The notes beneath the pieces were generated by a model. It was not told where the DNA came from, searched no databases, and saw nothing but the letters and a program-made list of their open reading frames with translations. The translations under genes were made by a program, and so were the position numbers. Below are positions 52,882 through 62,259 of a stretch of 64,000 nt of DNA, piece by piece (within the stretch, counting starts at the first letter, position 1; the number at the start of each line of letters is the position of its first letter). This stretch comes from Pseudarthrobacter sulfonivorans (GTDB lineage: Bacteria > Actinomycetota > Actinomycetes > Actinomycetales > Micrococcaceae), in NCBI RefSeq assembly GCF_014712225.1, contig NZ_JACXBW010000002.1, positions 124,001-188,000 of the forward strand, read 5' to 3'.

Positions 52882-53324
52882 GTCTCACGCCCCCCTCCCC
52901 CGCGTTCGCTGCGAGGCAAGGCGAGTCGTAGAAGATTCGCCGGCATCCCCAGGATTTATCGCCGGCTCAAGCACGCCATCAGAGCTTCCGCATTTCGGCA
53001 CATCGCGTTCATTCCGGGCGCCAGGCACGATCCCATTCGCCCCTCCATGCTCCGGAATTCCGGTCCAGGCTGAGATCACTGCCCAGATATAAACGCGCCT
53101 CAATTCCTATTTTCGGGCAGTAATTCAATGCAATTGCAGACCGCAGTTGCAGGTTTGGCTGAGCCGAAAAACTCTGCTTATACCAACGTTTGACCTGCCC
53201 CTCCGCACGCACGGATTGGACGAATTTCGTGTCCGCAGGAGTTTTTCCAAACGTCATAGATATTCAAACTGAGTTATTCAAATTAAATGACCTGACGACA
53301 CTGAAGTCGTCTAAGGAGAGTGTT
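52882..53324. other. Leader region of the APC permease gene
   Basis: About 440 bases, AT-richer than the surroundings, with no gene. A small hairpin GACGAC-ACTGAA-GTCGTC (53294-53311) ends 1 base before the AAGGAGAG ribosome site of the permease gene and could affect its translation. Confidence 0.5.
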
Positions 53325-54821
53325 ATGAGTAAAAATCTTTCGGAGGGTGTTGGCCACCTGGAAAGGTCGATCAACTGGAAACAGGGCTTGGCCATCGCAC
53401 TGGGCGTCCCCCTGTTGATTCTGCCGTCCCTGGGCTATCTGCCCATGTACATGGCTGCCGCCGCAATCCTGATCTGGGGGCTGTCGGTGATTCAGGGGTT
53501 CATCCAGAACGCTGCCTACGCTGAACTGGCCACCACCTTTCCCAAGGCCTCCGGCCTGCCGGGCTTCGCCCAGCATGTGTTCCGCACGGAGAACTACAAA
53601 GGGAAGTATGACAAGGGCAAGCTGATCGGCGGCTTCTCCGCCTGGAGCTACTGGTTTGCCTGGAACCCGGTCCTGGCGATCTTCGCCATCCTGGTGGGCG
53701 GCTACCTGCATGGATTGTTCCCCGCCCTTGCCGAGACCTTCACCGAGTATCAGCTCTCACTGATTTCGGGCCTGGTGATCTTCGCGGGACTCTTCCTGGT
53801 CAACTGGTTCGGCCTGAAGGACGGCGCCATCCTGGGCTACATCCTGGCGGCGGTTTCGCTGATCCCGCTGGTCATCCTGACGGTGGCGCCGTTTGCCACC
53901 GGACATGTGGACTTCGCCAACATCACCGGCAACTGGTGGCCCGCCGACTGGACCTGGGACATGCACCACGTCCTGATTCTCTTCGGCATCTTTGCCATTG
54001 CGCAGTGGAGCGCCTGCGGCTGGGAAACCGCCGCCATCTACGCCCCCGAATACAAGAACCCGTCCAAGGATGTCCCGAAGGCACTGTTTGCCTGCGGCGC
54101 CATCTGCTTCCTCTCGTACGTGCTGGTGCAGGCCGCGGTGATCGGCGTGCTCGGTGTTGACGGTGTGATGGCAGAGCCCGTCTCGCCCCTGATTCCTGTG
54201 GCGCAGGCTGTCTTTGGCCAGGCCGGCTCCGTGATCACCATCATCATGCTGATCGCGGCCATGATCCTGATCATCCAGACGGCTTACCTGGGTTCATCCC
54301 GCGCCATGCACTCCATGACCACCGAAGGCAACCTGCCCAGGGTCTTCGGCAAAACGAACCGCCACGGGACTCCCTTTGTTGCACTGCTGGTCACCGCGGC
54401 GTTCAACATGGCACTGATTTCCATGGGGTCCCTCTCGGCAATTCTCGCGGCCGCCGCCATTGGCTACACCTGCGCCAACGGCATCAGCTTGTTCGCCTAC
54501 GTCAAAGCCAAGAAGCACCCCGCCTTCGCCACCCTGGAACGGCCCTTCAAGGCCCCCAAGGGCTGGAAGCATGTGGCCCTGACGTTCGGCCTGTTCAATC
54601 TTCCGCTGTGCCTGATCGGCGTGGTCTACCTGAACAGCCAGGAAATCGGCTGGACCTCAACCTGGCTCGGCTTCCTCGTCCTCTCGCTCTACATCCCAAT
54701 TTGGTTCTATTCGCAGCGCGAATCGAACCGTTCGGACACCGAAGTTGTCACTTCCGACTCTTGGGACGACGACCTGGATAACGATCCCCGGGACCTGGAA
54801 AGGGTTCCATCACCCAGCTGA
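53325..54821 (+). CDS. APC-superfamily amino acid/amine permease
   Basis: About 498 residues from ATG 53325 (MSKNLSEGVGHLERSINWKQ), AAGGAGAG just upstream. Twelve helices of the amino acid-polyamine-organocation type. TM1 region INWKQGLAIALGVPLLILPS corresponds to the usual substrate loop. TYLGSSRAMHSMTTEGNLP-like segment (AYLGSSRAMHSMTTEGNLPR) in the middle is family-typical. It is the likely uptake route for the substrate of the Tmm-like monooxygenase and cupins. The gene ends 19 bases before a 36-bp palindrome. Confidence 0.9.
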   Translation: MSKNLSEGVGHLERSINWKQGLAIALGVPLLILPSLGYLPMYMAAAAILIWGLSVIQGFIQNAAYAELATTFPKASGLPGFAQHVFRTENYKGKYDKGKLIGGFSAWSYWFAWNPVLAIFAILVGGYLHGLFPALAETFTEYQLSLISGLVIFAGLFLVNWFGLKDGAILGYILAAVSLIPLVILTVAPFATGHVDFANITGNWWPADWTWDMHHVLILFGIFAIAQWSACGWETAAIYAPEYKNPSKDVPKALFACGAICFLSYVLVQAAVIGVLGVDGVMAEPVSPLIPVAQAVFGQAGSVITIIMLIAAMILIIQTAYLGSSRAMHSMTTEGNLPRVFGKTNRHGTPFVALLVTAAFNMALISMGSLSAILAAAAIGYTCANGISLFAYVKAKKHPAFATLERPFKAPKGWKHVALTFGLFNLPLCLIGVVYLNSQEIGWTSTWLGFLVLSLYIPIWFYSQRESNRSDTEVVTSDSWDDDLDNDPRDLERVPSPS

Positions 54822-54839
54822 TCCCGGCTGCACAGGAGG

Positions 54840-54875
54840 AGCGCCGCCGTCGTAATTAATTACGACGGCGGCGCT
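54840..54875. terminator. 36-bp perfect palindrome, convergent terminator
   Basis: Arms AGCGCCGCCGTCGTAA (16 bp) around TTAA, perfectly symmetrical over 36 bases, so it can pair as an 18-bp hairpin or cruciform. It lies between the APC gene and a broken hydrolase gene. Confidence 0.8.
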
Positions 54876-54969
54876 CCCGTGCCGGGGCACGTCACCTGTG
54901 GCGGCGGGTGAGCAGAGCGGGTATGGGGGCTTCAGCAGCTGAGTCCTTGCCATTGCCGGATCCTGCCAA

Positions 54970-55830
54970 CTATCCGCGCGCCGTCGTGCGCCCATGCTCT
55001 TCCTCGAAGAACCGCAGTGCCCTGGCTGCAGTCTGCCCGGGGCGGTGGTCCACGAAGTGCCCCGCACCGGGCAGGGTCTCCGTGGTGATGTTGCGGCCGC
55101 GGCCGGGGTGGTGCCCCATCCCCTGCAGCGTTCCGGACGGGTCCGCCGCCCCGACAATCACCAGAGTCCGGACGGAGAAATTCCGTTTGGCGTAGGCGCC
55201 GGTGATGATGGCCATAAACGCCGGAACGAGCATTGTGCGGTAGAGGGCCGGCGCCGGCGCTGCCCTTTCAGGCGGTGCCATCGCCGCACGGTAGAACCGA
55301 TGTCCGCCTCGGTCACCCCGCCGGGTGGGTCGAAAGCCATAAAAAGGTGACGCATCAGCTTCCGGCTCTTGATGAGGCGGGCACCGATACCCGGTGCCGC
55401 CAGCCCGAAGACATGCCACAGCTTGGGGAACACCCGCAGCAGCTGGGTGTTTGGCTTGATGTGCACGTCCGGGGCGCCGGTGACAACCAGCGCCTCAACC
55501 AGATCGGGCCGTTCCATGGCCAGCAACTGGGCCACCACGGCGCCCCAGTCGTGTGTGAGGAAGCGCGCCCGCGGGATGTTCTATTCGACCATGAGCTGGA
55601 CAATGTCCTCCACCAGGGTGTGGGCGTCGAAGCCACGCTTTGGTGCAGCGGTCCAGCCGAAGCCGCGCTGGTCCACGGCGATCACCCGGTAGTGCTTGGC
55701 CAGGCTGGGGATGGCGCGTGCCATTCCCACCAGTTCTGCGGAAATCCGTGGAGCAGGATCAGCGGCTCCCCGCGCCGGCCTCCGCAATGTGCATCCGCAA
55801 CCCGCGGACATCGATCCACCGCTGGGTCAC
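54970..55830 (-). pseudogene. Broken alpha/beta hydrolase (haloalkane dehalogenase/epoxide hydrolase-like)
   Basis: Homologous pieces lie in order but in changing frames: TQRWIDVRGLRMHIAEAGAG (about 55765-55827), then GEPLILLHGFPQNWWEW after a frame shift, then AIPSLAKHYRVIAVDQRGFG after another shift. An in-frame TAG follows (55581-55583, after QLMVE). The next piece, ARFLTHDWGAVVAQLLAMER, includes the nucleophile-elbow Asp. The last part (PALYRTMLVPAFMAIITGAY, ENITTETLPGAGHFV-like end) is again shifted. At least three frameshifts and one nonsense codon make it non-functional. Confidence 0.9.
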
Positions 55831-55888
55831 ACACCCTCAAGGTGTGGCATGGCGGTTCCGTCGACAACGCTGTCTGTCTCGTCCCTGG

Positions 55889-56224
55889 GTTGGAACGGAC
55901 GAAGCTTCAGCAATCGCCGCCACTCTGTGGGATCAGATCTCGCAGCCGGGCCAAACAGTTCTGCTTCACTTGATACAAGCGACCAGTGACAAGACTGAGC
56001 ATTTCCGTCCAGAGGAGATCGCCGAGGCCATCTCGCACCCGAAAGGCACGTCGGGCGTGGCAGGCATACTCGGCGGGATGGGCAAGGCCATCCGTCGCGC
56101 AGGCCTTCCGATGTACACCACGCCAAGGGGTAATTCCTGGCACTACATCTGGGACTGGGACGGCGAGCGCTACTCCATGACCCCGGAGGTCGCCCGGCTC
56201 TTGCGCGCGGCCTCACGCCACTGA
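55889..56224 (+). pseudogene. Truncated winged-helix-like protein (possibly DUF6416 type), no start
   Basis: An open reading with real protein character from GTDEASAIAATLWDQI: FRPEEIAEAISHPKGTSGVA followed by GILGGMGKAIRRAGLPMYTT and YIWDWDGERYSMTPEVARLL. No plausible start with ribosome site exists, and its upstream part overlaps the broken hydrolase, so the 5' end appears lost. It resembles small DNA-binding-like proteins of DUF6416 type from memory. Probably a remnant. Confidence 0.6.
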
Positions 56225-56250
56225 CGGCAAGTCTCCCCGCACCTGGACCA

Positions 56251-56283
56251 CGACGGCGGCACCCGGCCGAGGTGCCGCCGTCG
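56251..56283. terminator. Hairpin after the truncated gene (ACGACGGCGG type)
   Basis: 13-bp perfect stem (56251-56263 with 56271-56283), 7-nt loop; shares the CGACGGCGG word with three other hairpins. Confidence 0.65.
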
Positions 56284-56303
56284 CGGTCTTTGAGCGCGCG
56301 CCG

Positions 56304-56466
56304 CTAGGCAGCGGTGTATCCGCCGTCCACGTTGACGATGGATCCTGTCATGGCCGACGACCCGTCCCCCGCGAGGAACAGGAAAACATCGGCGATCTCC
56401 TCCGGCCGGAGCAACCGGCCGATGGGCTGCCTGGAGACCATGTGGGAGCGCGTCTCCTCCGGCAAC
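56304..56466 (-). pseudogene. C-terminal fragment of a short-chain dehydrogenase
   Basis: Only the last ~53 residues of an SDR remain: SRQPIGRLLRPEEIADVFLF-LAGDGSSAMTGSIVNVDGGY. The Rossmann and catalytic parts are missing. Its 5' side abuts a DeoR fragment on the opposite strand. Confidence 0.8.
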
Positions 56467-56610
56467 TGCTCCAGCCTGCGGCCGTTCACTGCTTGGGCCT
56501 GCTTTGGCGCACCCCTGGACCTGGTGACGGACGACGGCGCAGACCCCGAGCAGGTGCAGAAGTTTAGGGATGCCGGGGTTGAGGTTGAGGTGGCTGCGAC
56601 AGCGCCTTGA
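56467..56610 (+). pseudogene. 3' fragment of a DeoR-type regulator, copy of the gene at 46929
   Basis: Encodes LRPFTAWACFGAPLDLVTDD-GADPEQVQKFRDAGVEVEVA, nearly the same as the C-terminus of the intact DeoR protein ending at 47708. The similarity starts at the LRPF codons (about 56470) and stops with the gene. It is the mark of a past recombination or a lost paralogue. Confidence 0.85.
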
Positions 56611-56799
56611 CCTACCCTGCTGGCGAGTCCGTTTTCGACGGTTAGGGGCTTGGTACGCGCGTAACCCTAATCTCCGAATGTGGGTAGGGGCTACTCGTGT
56701 TGGCACGGCAGCCGCCGCATAAGCTCCAAGTCCTTGCAGTCAGGGACTTGTCCCGTTCCGGGGGAATTTCAGTCAGAAGCTACAACGGAGAGTACTTCA

Positions 56800-57309
56800 A
56801 TGAAAAAATGGCCCACTCGCATCACTATGCCCGTTACCGTCGCAGCCGCAGCCGCATTCGCATTCGCCGGAGTGGCCGGCCCTGCCGCCGCCGCACCACC
56901 TGTTCCAAATCCCACAGGATCTTTCCTACTTCAGGATGCCTTCGGAAACGACTGTCCGGGCTTCGACGTGACCGCCACACTGACTGGAAAATTTAAGGAA
57001 ATCCCCCTAAGCGGCAATCGGAAAATTCAAATCGCTCCCGCCACCACGATTACCCTGTCAGCCAACGGCAAGACCTTGAAGTACGTGATTACGGGGGCTA
57101 CCCATATACAGCTTCTGCCCAACGGCACGGAAGAAGTGAAGTCGACGGGGAGGAACCTGCTAATTGTTCCCGACGTTCCGGGTCAACATGTAGAGGGGCT
57201 CTTCCTCACGACCGGCAACGTCAACTACGCCCGGACTACCACTGGAGGGGAAATAAGAACGTTCTCTGGCACAGGTCAAGTGGTGGACGTCTGCGCGTTA
57301 CTCAAGTAG
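56800..57309 (+). CDS. Small secreted protein
   Basis: 169 residues from ATG 56800 (MKKWPTRITM), with GGAGAG about 7 bases upstream. A classic signal peptide (PVTVAAAAAFAFAGVAGPAA) cuts near AAA-PPV. The mature part is beta-rich with two cysteines (NDCPGFDV and VVDVCALL) probably bonded, and no known family is recognised. Strong terminator follows. The AT-richer start of the gene and the isolated location suggest a recently acquired or fast-evolving cell-surface gene. Confidence 0.85.
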   Translation: MKKWPTRITMPVTVAAAAAFAFAGVAGPAAAAPPVPNPTGSFLLQDAFGNDCPGFDVTATLTGKFKEIPLSGNRKIQIAPATTITLSANGKTLKYVITGATHIQLLPNGTEEVKSTGRNLLIVPDVPGQHVEGLFLTTGNVNYARTTTGGEIRTFSGTGQVVDVCALLK

Positions 57310-57322
57310 GGCTCCAACAGTC

Positions 57323-57362
57323 CGACAAGGCGCTTCCGGCAATACCCGGAAGCGCCTTGTCG
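57323..57362 (+). terminator. Terminator after the secreted-protein gene
   Basis: 17-bp perfect stem (57323-57339 with 57346-57362), 6-nt loop. Confidence 0.75.
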
Positions 57363-57648
57363 CCGTTAAGGCCATGTTGGCCTTAGTCTCCGTGGCCCAA
57401 CCACAGACTGTCCTCTTGGACCCGCGGTCTGGCATCTTATGCCCGCAGCCCTGAATTCCTGGCGTCTTCCTTCTGCACTAGGGAAACTTCGCTGTCCACA
57501 CACATTCCGGTACCGCCCTGAAGACTTGGGTCGGCAGCACCCGTAACGGAGTTCCCTTGGTCTCGTCCATATGGACCGAGGACAGTCCGCCAGGCAGGAG
57601 CAGTTCAACGCCCTGAGCCAACACAGGTTGTAACCGTGAGCGGCGTTC
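57363..57648. other. Gene-free region between convergent genes
   Basis: About 285 bases holding no recognisable gene or repeat. Confidence 0.5.
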
Positions 57649-58158
57649 TCATTCCGGCCGGGAATAGGAAGACCCCGATGCGGTCCTCTCCAGCAGCCCG
57701 AAGTCGACAAGGTAGCGGCGCAGCAGCACCACGTCGTCCGTGTAGCTCAGCAGCCGCTCGTTGACCTGCCTCTCGGTGAGGTCCTCCCCCGGCTGGATGG
57801 CTTGGTCCACGATCCAGGCCAGGAGCTCGCGCCGGTCCGCCGCACTGGCCGGGTACCTGTCGATCCGGCCCAGGCGCAGGAACCGGTCCACCCCGGTTTT
57901 CGGCTGGCGCTTTGGCTGCTGGGACAGGAGAGAGCGGAAGATCGTCTCCGAGGCCTGATAAGCGTTGCTTCCCGCCTTCTCCACCAGCCCGGCCTCCAAC
58001 AGGATGGTGATTGCCCCGTGACGGCGCTGCTCCTTCGCATCGGACAGGACTCCCGCACCGAGCACAATCTGCGCGTAAGCGGTCCGCGCATCCCGGTTGG
58101 CGAGCGCTGCCATCACCCTGCGCCAGTGCGGTCCACTTTGGGCGGCCGGTCCGTTCAC
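57649..58158 (-). CDS. DUF2087-domain protein
   Basis: 169 residues, GTG start with GGTGGAAG upstream. The C-terminal half is a DUF2087 domain: FLRLGRIDRYPASAADRREL, then LTERQVNERLLSYTDDVVLL and RRYLVDFGLLERTASGSSYS. The N-terminal half (WRRVMAALANRDARTAYAQI) looks like a winged-helix segment. Together these suggest a small DNA-binding regulator. It follows the Asp/Glu racemase by 37 bases on the same strand. Confidence 0.85.
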   Translation of the reverse strand: MNGPAAQSGPHWRRVMAALANRDARTAYAQIVLGAGVLSDAKEQRRHGAITILLEAGLVEKAGSNAYQASETIFRSLLSQQPKRQPKTGVDRFLRLGRIDRYPASAADRRELLAWIVDQAIQPGEDLTERQVNERLLSYTDDVVLLRRYLVDFGLLERTASGSSYSRPE

Positions 58159-58195
58159 TTGCTTCCACCCCTAACTGCTGTTCGGAGCCGCCCCG

Positions 58196-58870
58196 TCAGC
58201 GGGACGGGACGACCGCTGCCACCGCCTCGACGGCGGACCGGGGGCTCGTCACGACGTGGATCGTGAGCCCGGCCAGCAGGGCGGCAGCGGGCTCCATGCT
58301 CGCCTGGGCGAGGACGACGACGTCGCAGCGGCTTGAGAGCGCGAGGGCCGCCTCCGCGATGCGGGAGCGGTAGTCCGCCGCATCTCCGCTGAGGAAGGCG
58401 TCCCATGCGCCGTCCACGACGCTCACCTCAACGGAAACGTCAGCTCCCGCGTCCGCAGCCTCCTCGGCAAGGACGCGTGCGGTCGGCTCGACGGTGCTGG
58501 CGAGCGCCGCGAGGACACCGATCCGCGGGCCGAGGGTGACGGCCCGGCGAAGCATCGGCCGGTCGATCCGGATCACCTTGAGACCCTCTCCTGACAGTTG
58601 TTCCGCGATCTCGCCGAGCGTTGAGCAGGTGCAGAGGATGACCTCGCATCCGGCTTCCCGGAGTTCCGAAAGGTGGCCGGCGACGACGGCGCGGACGCGC
58701 TCCCCTGTTCCGTCCTGTCTGGCAAGCTCCAGAGCTTCGGGATCCACCCGGTGGACCGTGCGGGCAGAGGACATGAGCTCCCGGGACAGGGCCTCGAACG
58801 TAGCCACGTGGACCTGTGCCGTGTGGAAGAAGCCGACCGTGCCGGGAACATCGGGACGGAGTTCGATCAT
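58196..58870 (-). CDS. Asp/Glu/hydantoin racemase family protein
   Basis: A 224-residue cofactor-independent racemase-type protein. The two catalytic cysteines of the family are expected near the C-T-C motif ILCTCSTLGEIAE and in the second half. The second region reads VVVLAQASMEP, with Ala where Cys is usual, so racemase activity is doubtful and it may act as a related decarboxylase or isomerase. The N-terminus GTVGFFHTAQVHVATFEAL is typical. Start ATG 58870. Context gives no substrate. Confidence 0.85.
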   Translation of the reverse strand: MIELRPDVPGTVGFFHTAQVHVATFEALSRELMSSARTVHRVDPEALELARQDGTGERVRAVVAGHLSELREAGCEVILCTCSTLGEIAEQLSGEGLKVIRIDRPMLRRAVTLGPRIGVLAALASTVEPTARVLAEEAADAGADVSVEVSVVDGAWDAFLSGDAADYRSRIAEAALALSSRCDVVVLAQASMEPAAALLAGLTIHVVTSPRSAVEAVAAVVPSR

Positions 58871-58947
58871 GGGGCCTGACTGTAACAGAGTAGGCCGGCG
58901 AAGGCACCGACTTTGACCCGCGGCCGGTACTTCCGCCGTACGTGGAA

Positions 58948-60195
58948 CTACTTGACCGCGTTGAACGCGTTGACGCGGCCATAGGCCCAGTAGGTCCCCT
59001 GGCCGGTCTTCTTCTCGGAGGTCGTTTCGACCTTAGCGCGCACTGAAGTGGCTGTGGCACCGGGAGTGGAACTCCAGACCAGCGCGGCCGTGGCAGCGAC
59101 GATGGCCGAGGACATCGAGGTGCCGTTGCCGACGTCGTATCCCTGGGACCGGTTGTTCGGTTTCTCAAGGGCGAACGGGTGGTTCGGGAACGTGGAGTAC
59201 ACGTTCACTCCGGGCGCTGCGACGTCAACCCAGCTGGCTCCGTAGGTTGAGAATGCTGCTTTGGCGTCTTTGTTGTCTGTCGCGCCGACGGCAATGACTT
59301 TGGCATACGCGCCCGGGTAGATCTTGGCCTGGTTACCGCCGTTGCCTGCGGCGGCCACGAGGACCACCCCGTTACTCCATGCATTGTTGACGGCAGTTTC
59401 GAGGGTACGTGATGCCGGCACGCCGATGCTCATGTTGATCACCTTGGCCCCGTTGCTGACGGCCCAGTTGATGCCGTTCGCAACGCTCGAGGACGATCCG
59501 ACTCCGCTGTCGTTGAGGACTTTGCCTGCCAGGATGGTGCAGCCCGGGCACACACCCGCCACGCCCTCCGTATTGTGGGTGGCGGCGATGATGCCTGCCA
59601 CGTGGGTACCGTGGCCGTAAATGTCTTCATTGGTTGTCGCGCCGCTGAAATTGGCGCGGGCAACAACCTTCGGGTTGATGTCGGGGTTGTCGCTTGCGAC
59701 ACCTGAATCGAGAACAGCAACTTTGATGCCGCTGCCGGTGGTGACGCCCCAGGCCTCGACGGCGTCCACGTCAGCGTCCGGGGTGCCGGCGGCTATCTGT
59801 ACATCGCCACGCGTGTTGGTAAACGGCTGGCCATCGTTCTGCAGGGAGTACTGGCGGCCGAAGTACGGGTCGGCTGTGGCGGAGGTAGCCGCCTGGTCCG
59901 GCTCGGCGTATTCAACCGCAGGGTTGCGGCTCAACGCCTCGATGAGCTGCAGCTCCTTGCCGGCTGGCACCGTGATGAGGTGCGCGCCGGTGTCCCCAAC
60001 GTCCGTGCCCGCGCCGAGGCCATGCCGGCGCAGCACGCCGGCCGCAGCGCCGCCGTCCCGGAACTTGACCAGGATCTGCCCCGCCACCCGGGATGGATCG
60101 GTGGCCGCGTTGCTCACACCCGCCGAGTTGACGCCGCCGAACGCCAACAATGCCGCTGCGAAACCGGCCATCACGATTCGTTTCATGGAGGTCAT
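58948..60195 (-). CDS. Secreted subtilisin-like serine protease (S8, thermitase-like)
   Basis: 415 residues: a Sec signal peptide (IVMAGFAAALLAFGGVNSAG), an I9-type propeptide (SRVAGQILVKFRDGGAAAGV), then the S8 catalytic domain. The triad is intact: Asp in GIKVAVLDSGVASDNPD, His in YGHGTHVAGIIAATHN, Ser in NGTSMSSAIVAATAALV. Two Cys in GVCPGCTILAG suggest a disulfide. An extracellular protease of the usual length for thermitase-type enzymes. Monocistronic; start ATG 60195 has GGAGCAGG upstream. Confidence 0.97.
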   Translation of the reverse strand: MTSMKRIVMAGFAAALLAFGGVNSAGVSNAATDPSRVAGQILVKFRDGGAAAGVLRRHGLGAGTDVGDTGAHLITVPAGKELQLIEALSRNPAVEYAEPDQAATSATADPYFGRQYSLQNDGQPFTNTRGDVQIAAGTPDADVDAVEAWGVTTGSGIKVAVLDSGVASDNPDINPKVVARANFSGATTNEDIYGHGTHVAGIIAATHNTEGVAGVCPGCTILAGKVLNDSGVGSSSSVANGINWAVSNGAKVINMSIGVPASRTLETAVNNAWSNGVVLVAAAGNGGNQAKIYPGAYAKVIAVGATDNKDAKAAFSTYGASWVDVAAPGVNVYSTFPNHPFALEKPNNRSQGYDVGNGTSMSSAIVAATAALVWSSTPGATATSVRAKVETTSEKKTGQGTYWAYGRVNAFNAVK

Positions 60196-60304
60196 CCTGC
60201 TCCAACGTGCACCAGCTGGAAAGTGCTGCCAGCTGGTTCGCCCTACCTAATCACGTTGGTGCCGGGTTGCAGGCACCAGGGATAACCACGAGCGCGGGGG
60301 TCGG

Positions 60305-61301
<997 letters not shown>

Positions 61302-61305
<4 letters not shown>

Positions 61306-62201
61306 CCGCCGCCCTGCTCCTGGTCCTCGCCCTGTCGGTGGTCATCGGGCTCTCGCTCGGCGTCCTGGGCGGCGGCGGATCCATCCTGACCGTCCCCATC
61401 CTGGTCTACGTGGCCGGCTTCGAGGCCAAGGAAGCCATCGCCGCCTCGCTCTTCGTCGTCGGCGTCACCTCCGCGGTCAGCGTGCTCAGCCATGCCCGCG
61501 GCGGCAGGGTGATGTGGCGGACCGGCCTGATCTTCGGCGCGGCCGGCATGGCAGGCGCGTTCGTGGGCGGACTCCTGGGCGGGCACATCCCGGGCCAGAT
61601 CCTGCTGATCGCCTTCGCGGTCATGATGGTGGCCACCTCCGTGGCCATGCTCCGCGGCCGCAAGAGGAAGAACGACGACGACGCCAGCCCCGTCATGCGC
61701 GAGCTTCCCCTGGGCAGGGTGCTGCTGGACGGCGCCGTCGTCGGGCTTGTCACCGGACTGGTTGGCGCGGGCGGCGGCTTCCTCGTGGTCCCGGCCCTGG
61801 CGCTCCTGGGCGGCCTGCCGATGTCCGTCGCGGTGGGCACCTCCCTGGTGGTCATCGCCATGAAGTCTTTCGCAGGGCTGGCCGGATACCTCACCACCGT
61901 CCAGCTCGACTGGGGCCTCACCCTCGGCGTGACGTCCGCAGCCATCGCGGGCTCACTCATCGGCGCCAAACTCGCCGGCCGCATCCCGGAAGCCGCCCTG
62001 CGCAAGGCCTTCGGCTGGTTCGTCCTGGGCATGGGGACCTTCGTCCTCATCCAGCAGGCCCCGGCAGAGCTGCGGTGGTTCATCGCCGCCAGCGTCGCAG
62101 CCCTCACGGCGGCCACGGCCGGAGTCTGCTGGTTCTTCATCAGCTCCTGCCCGCTGCGCACCCGGAGCAGCAACCGGAGCAGCGTCCCCTCACCCGCCTG
62201 A
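61302..62201 (+). CDS. TauE/SafE-family sulfite/anion exporter
   Basis: 299 residues with about eight helices of the TauE/SafE type. Two halves show the repeated GGG motif: SLGVLGGGGSILTVPILVYV and VGAGGGFLVVPALALLGG. Members export sulfite or other sulfur anions. It is translationally coupled to the rhodanese gene and is followed by the MBL-rhodanese gene, so it probably removes the sulfite or thiosulfate made by persulfide oxidation. Confidence 0.93.
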
Positions 62202-62259
62202 GCCGCCCGCCCGCACGCAATACAAAACTTATTCCCCCGCCTTACCGAAGGAGAGCACC

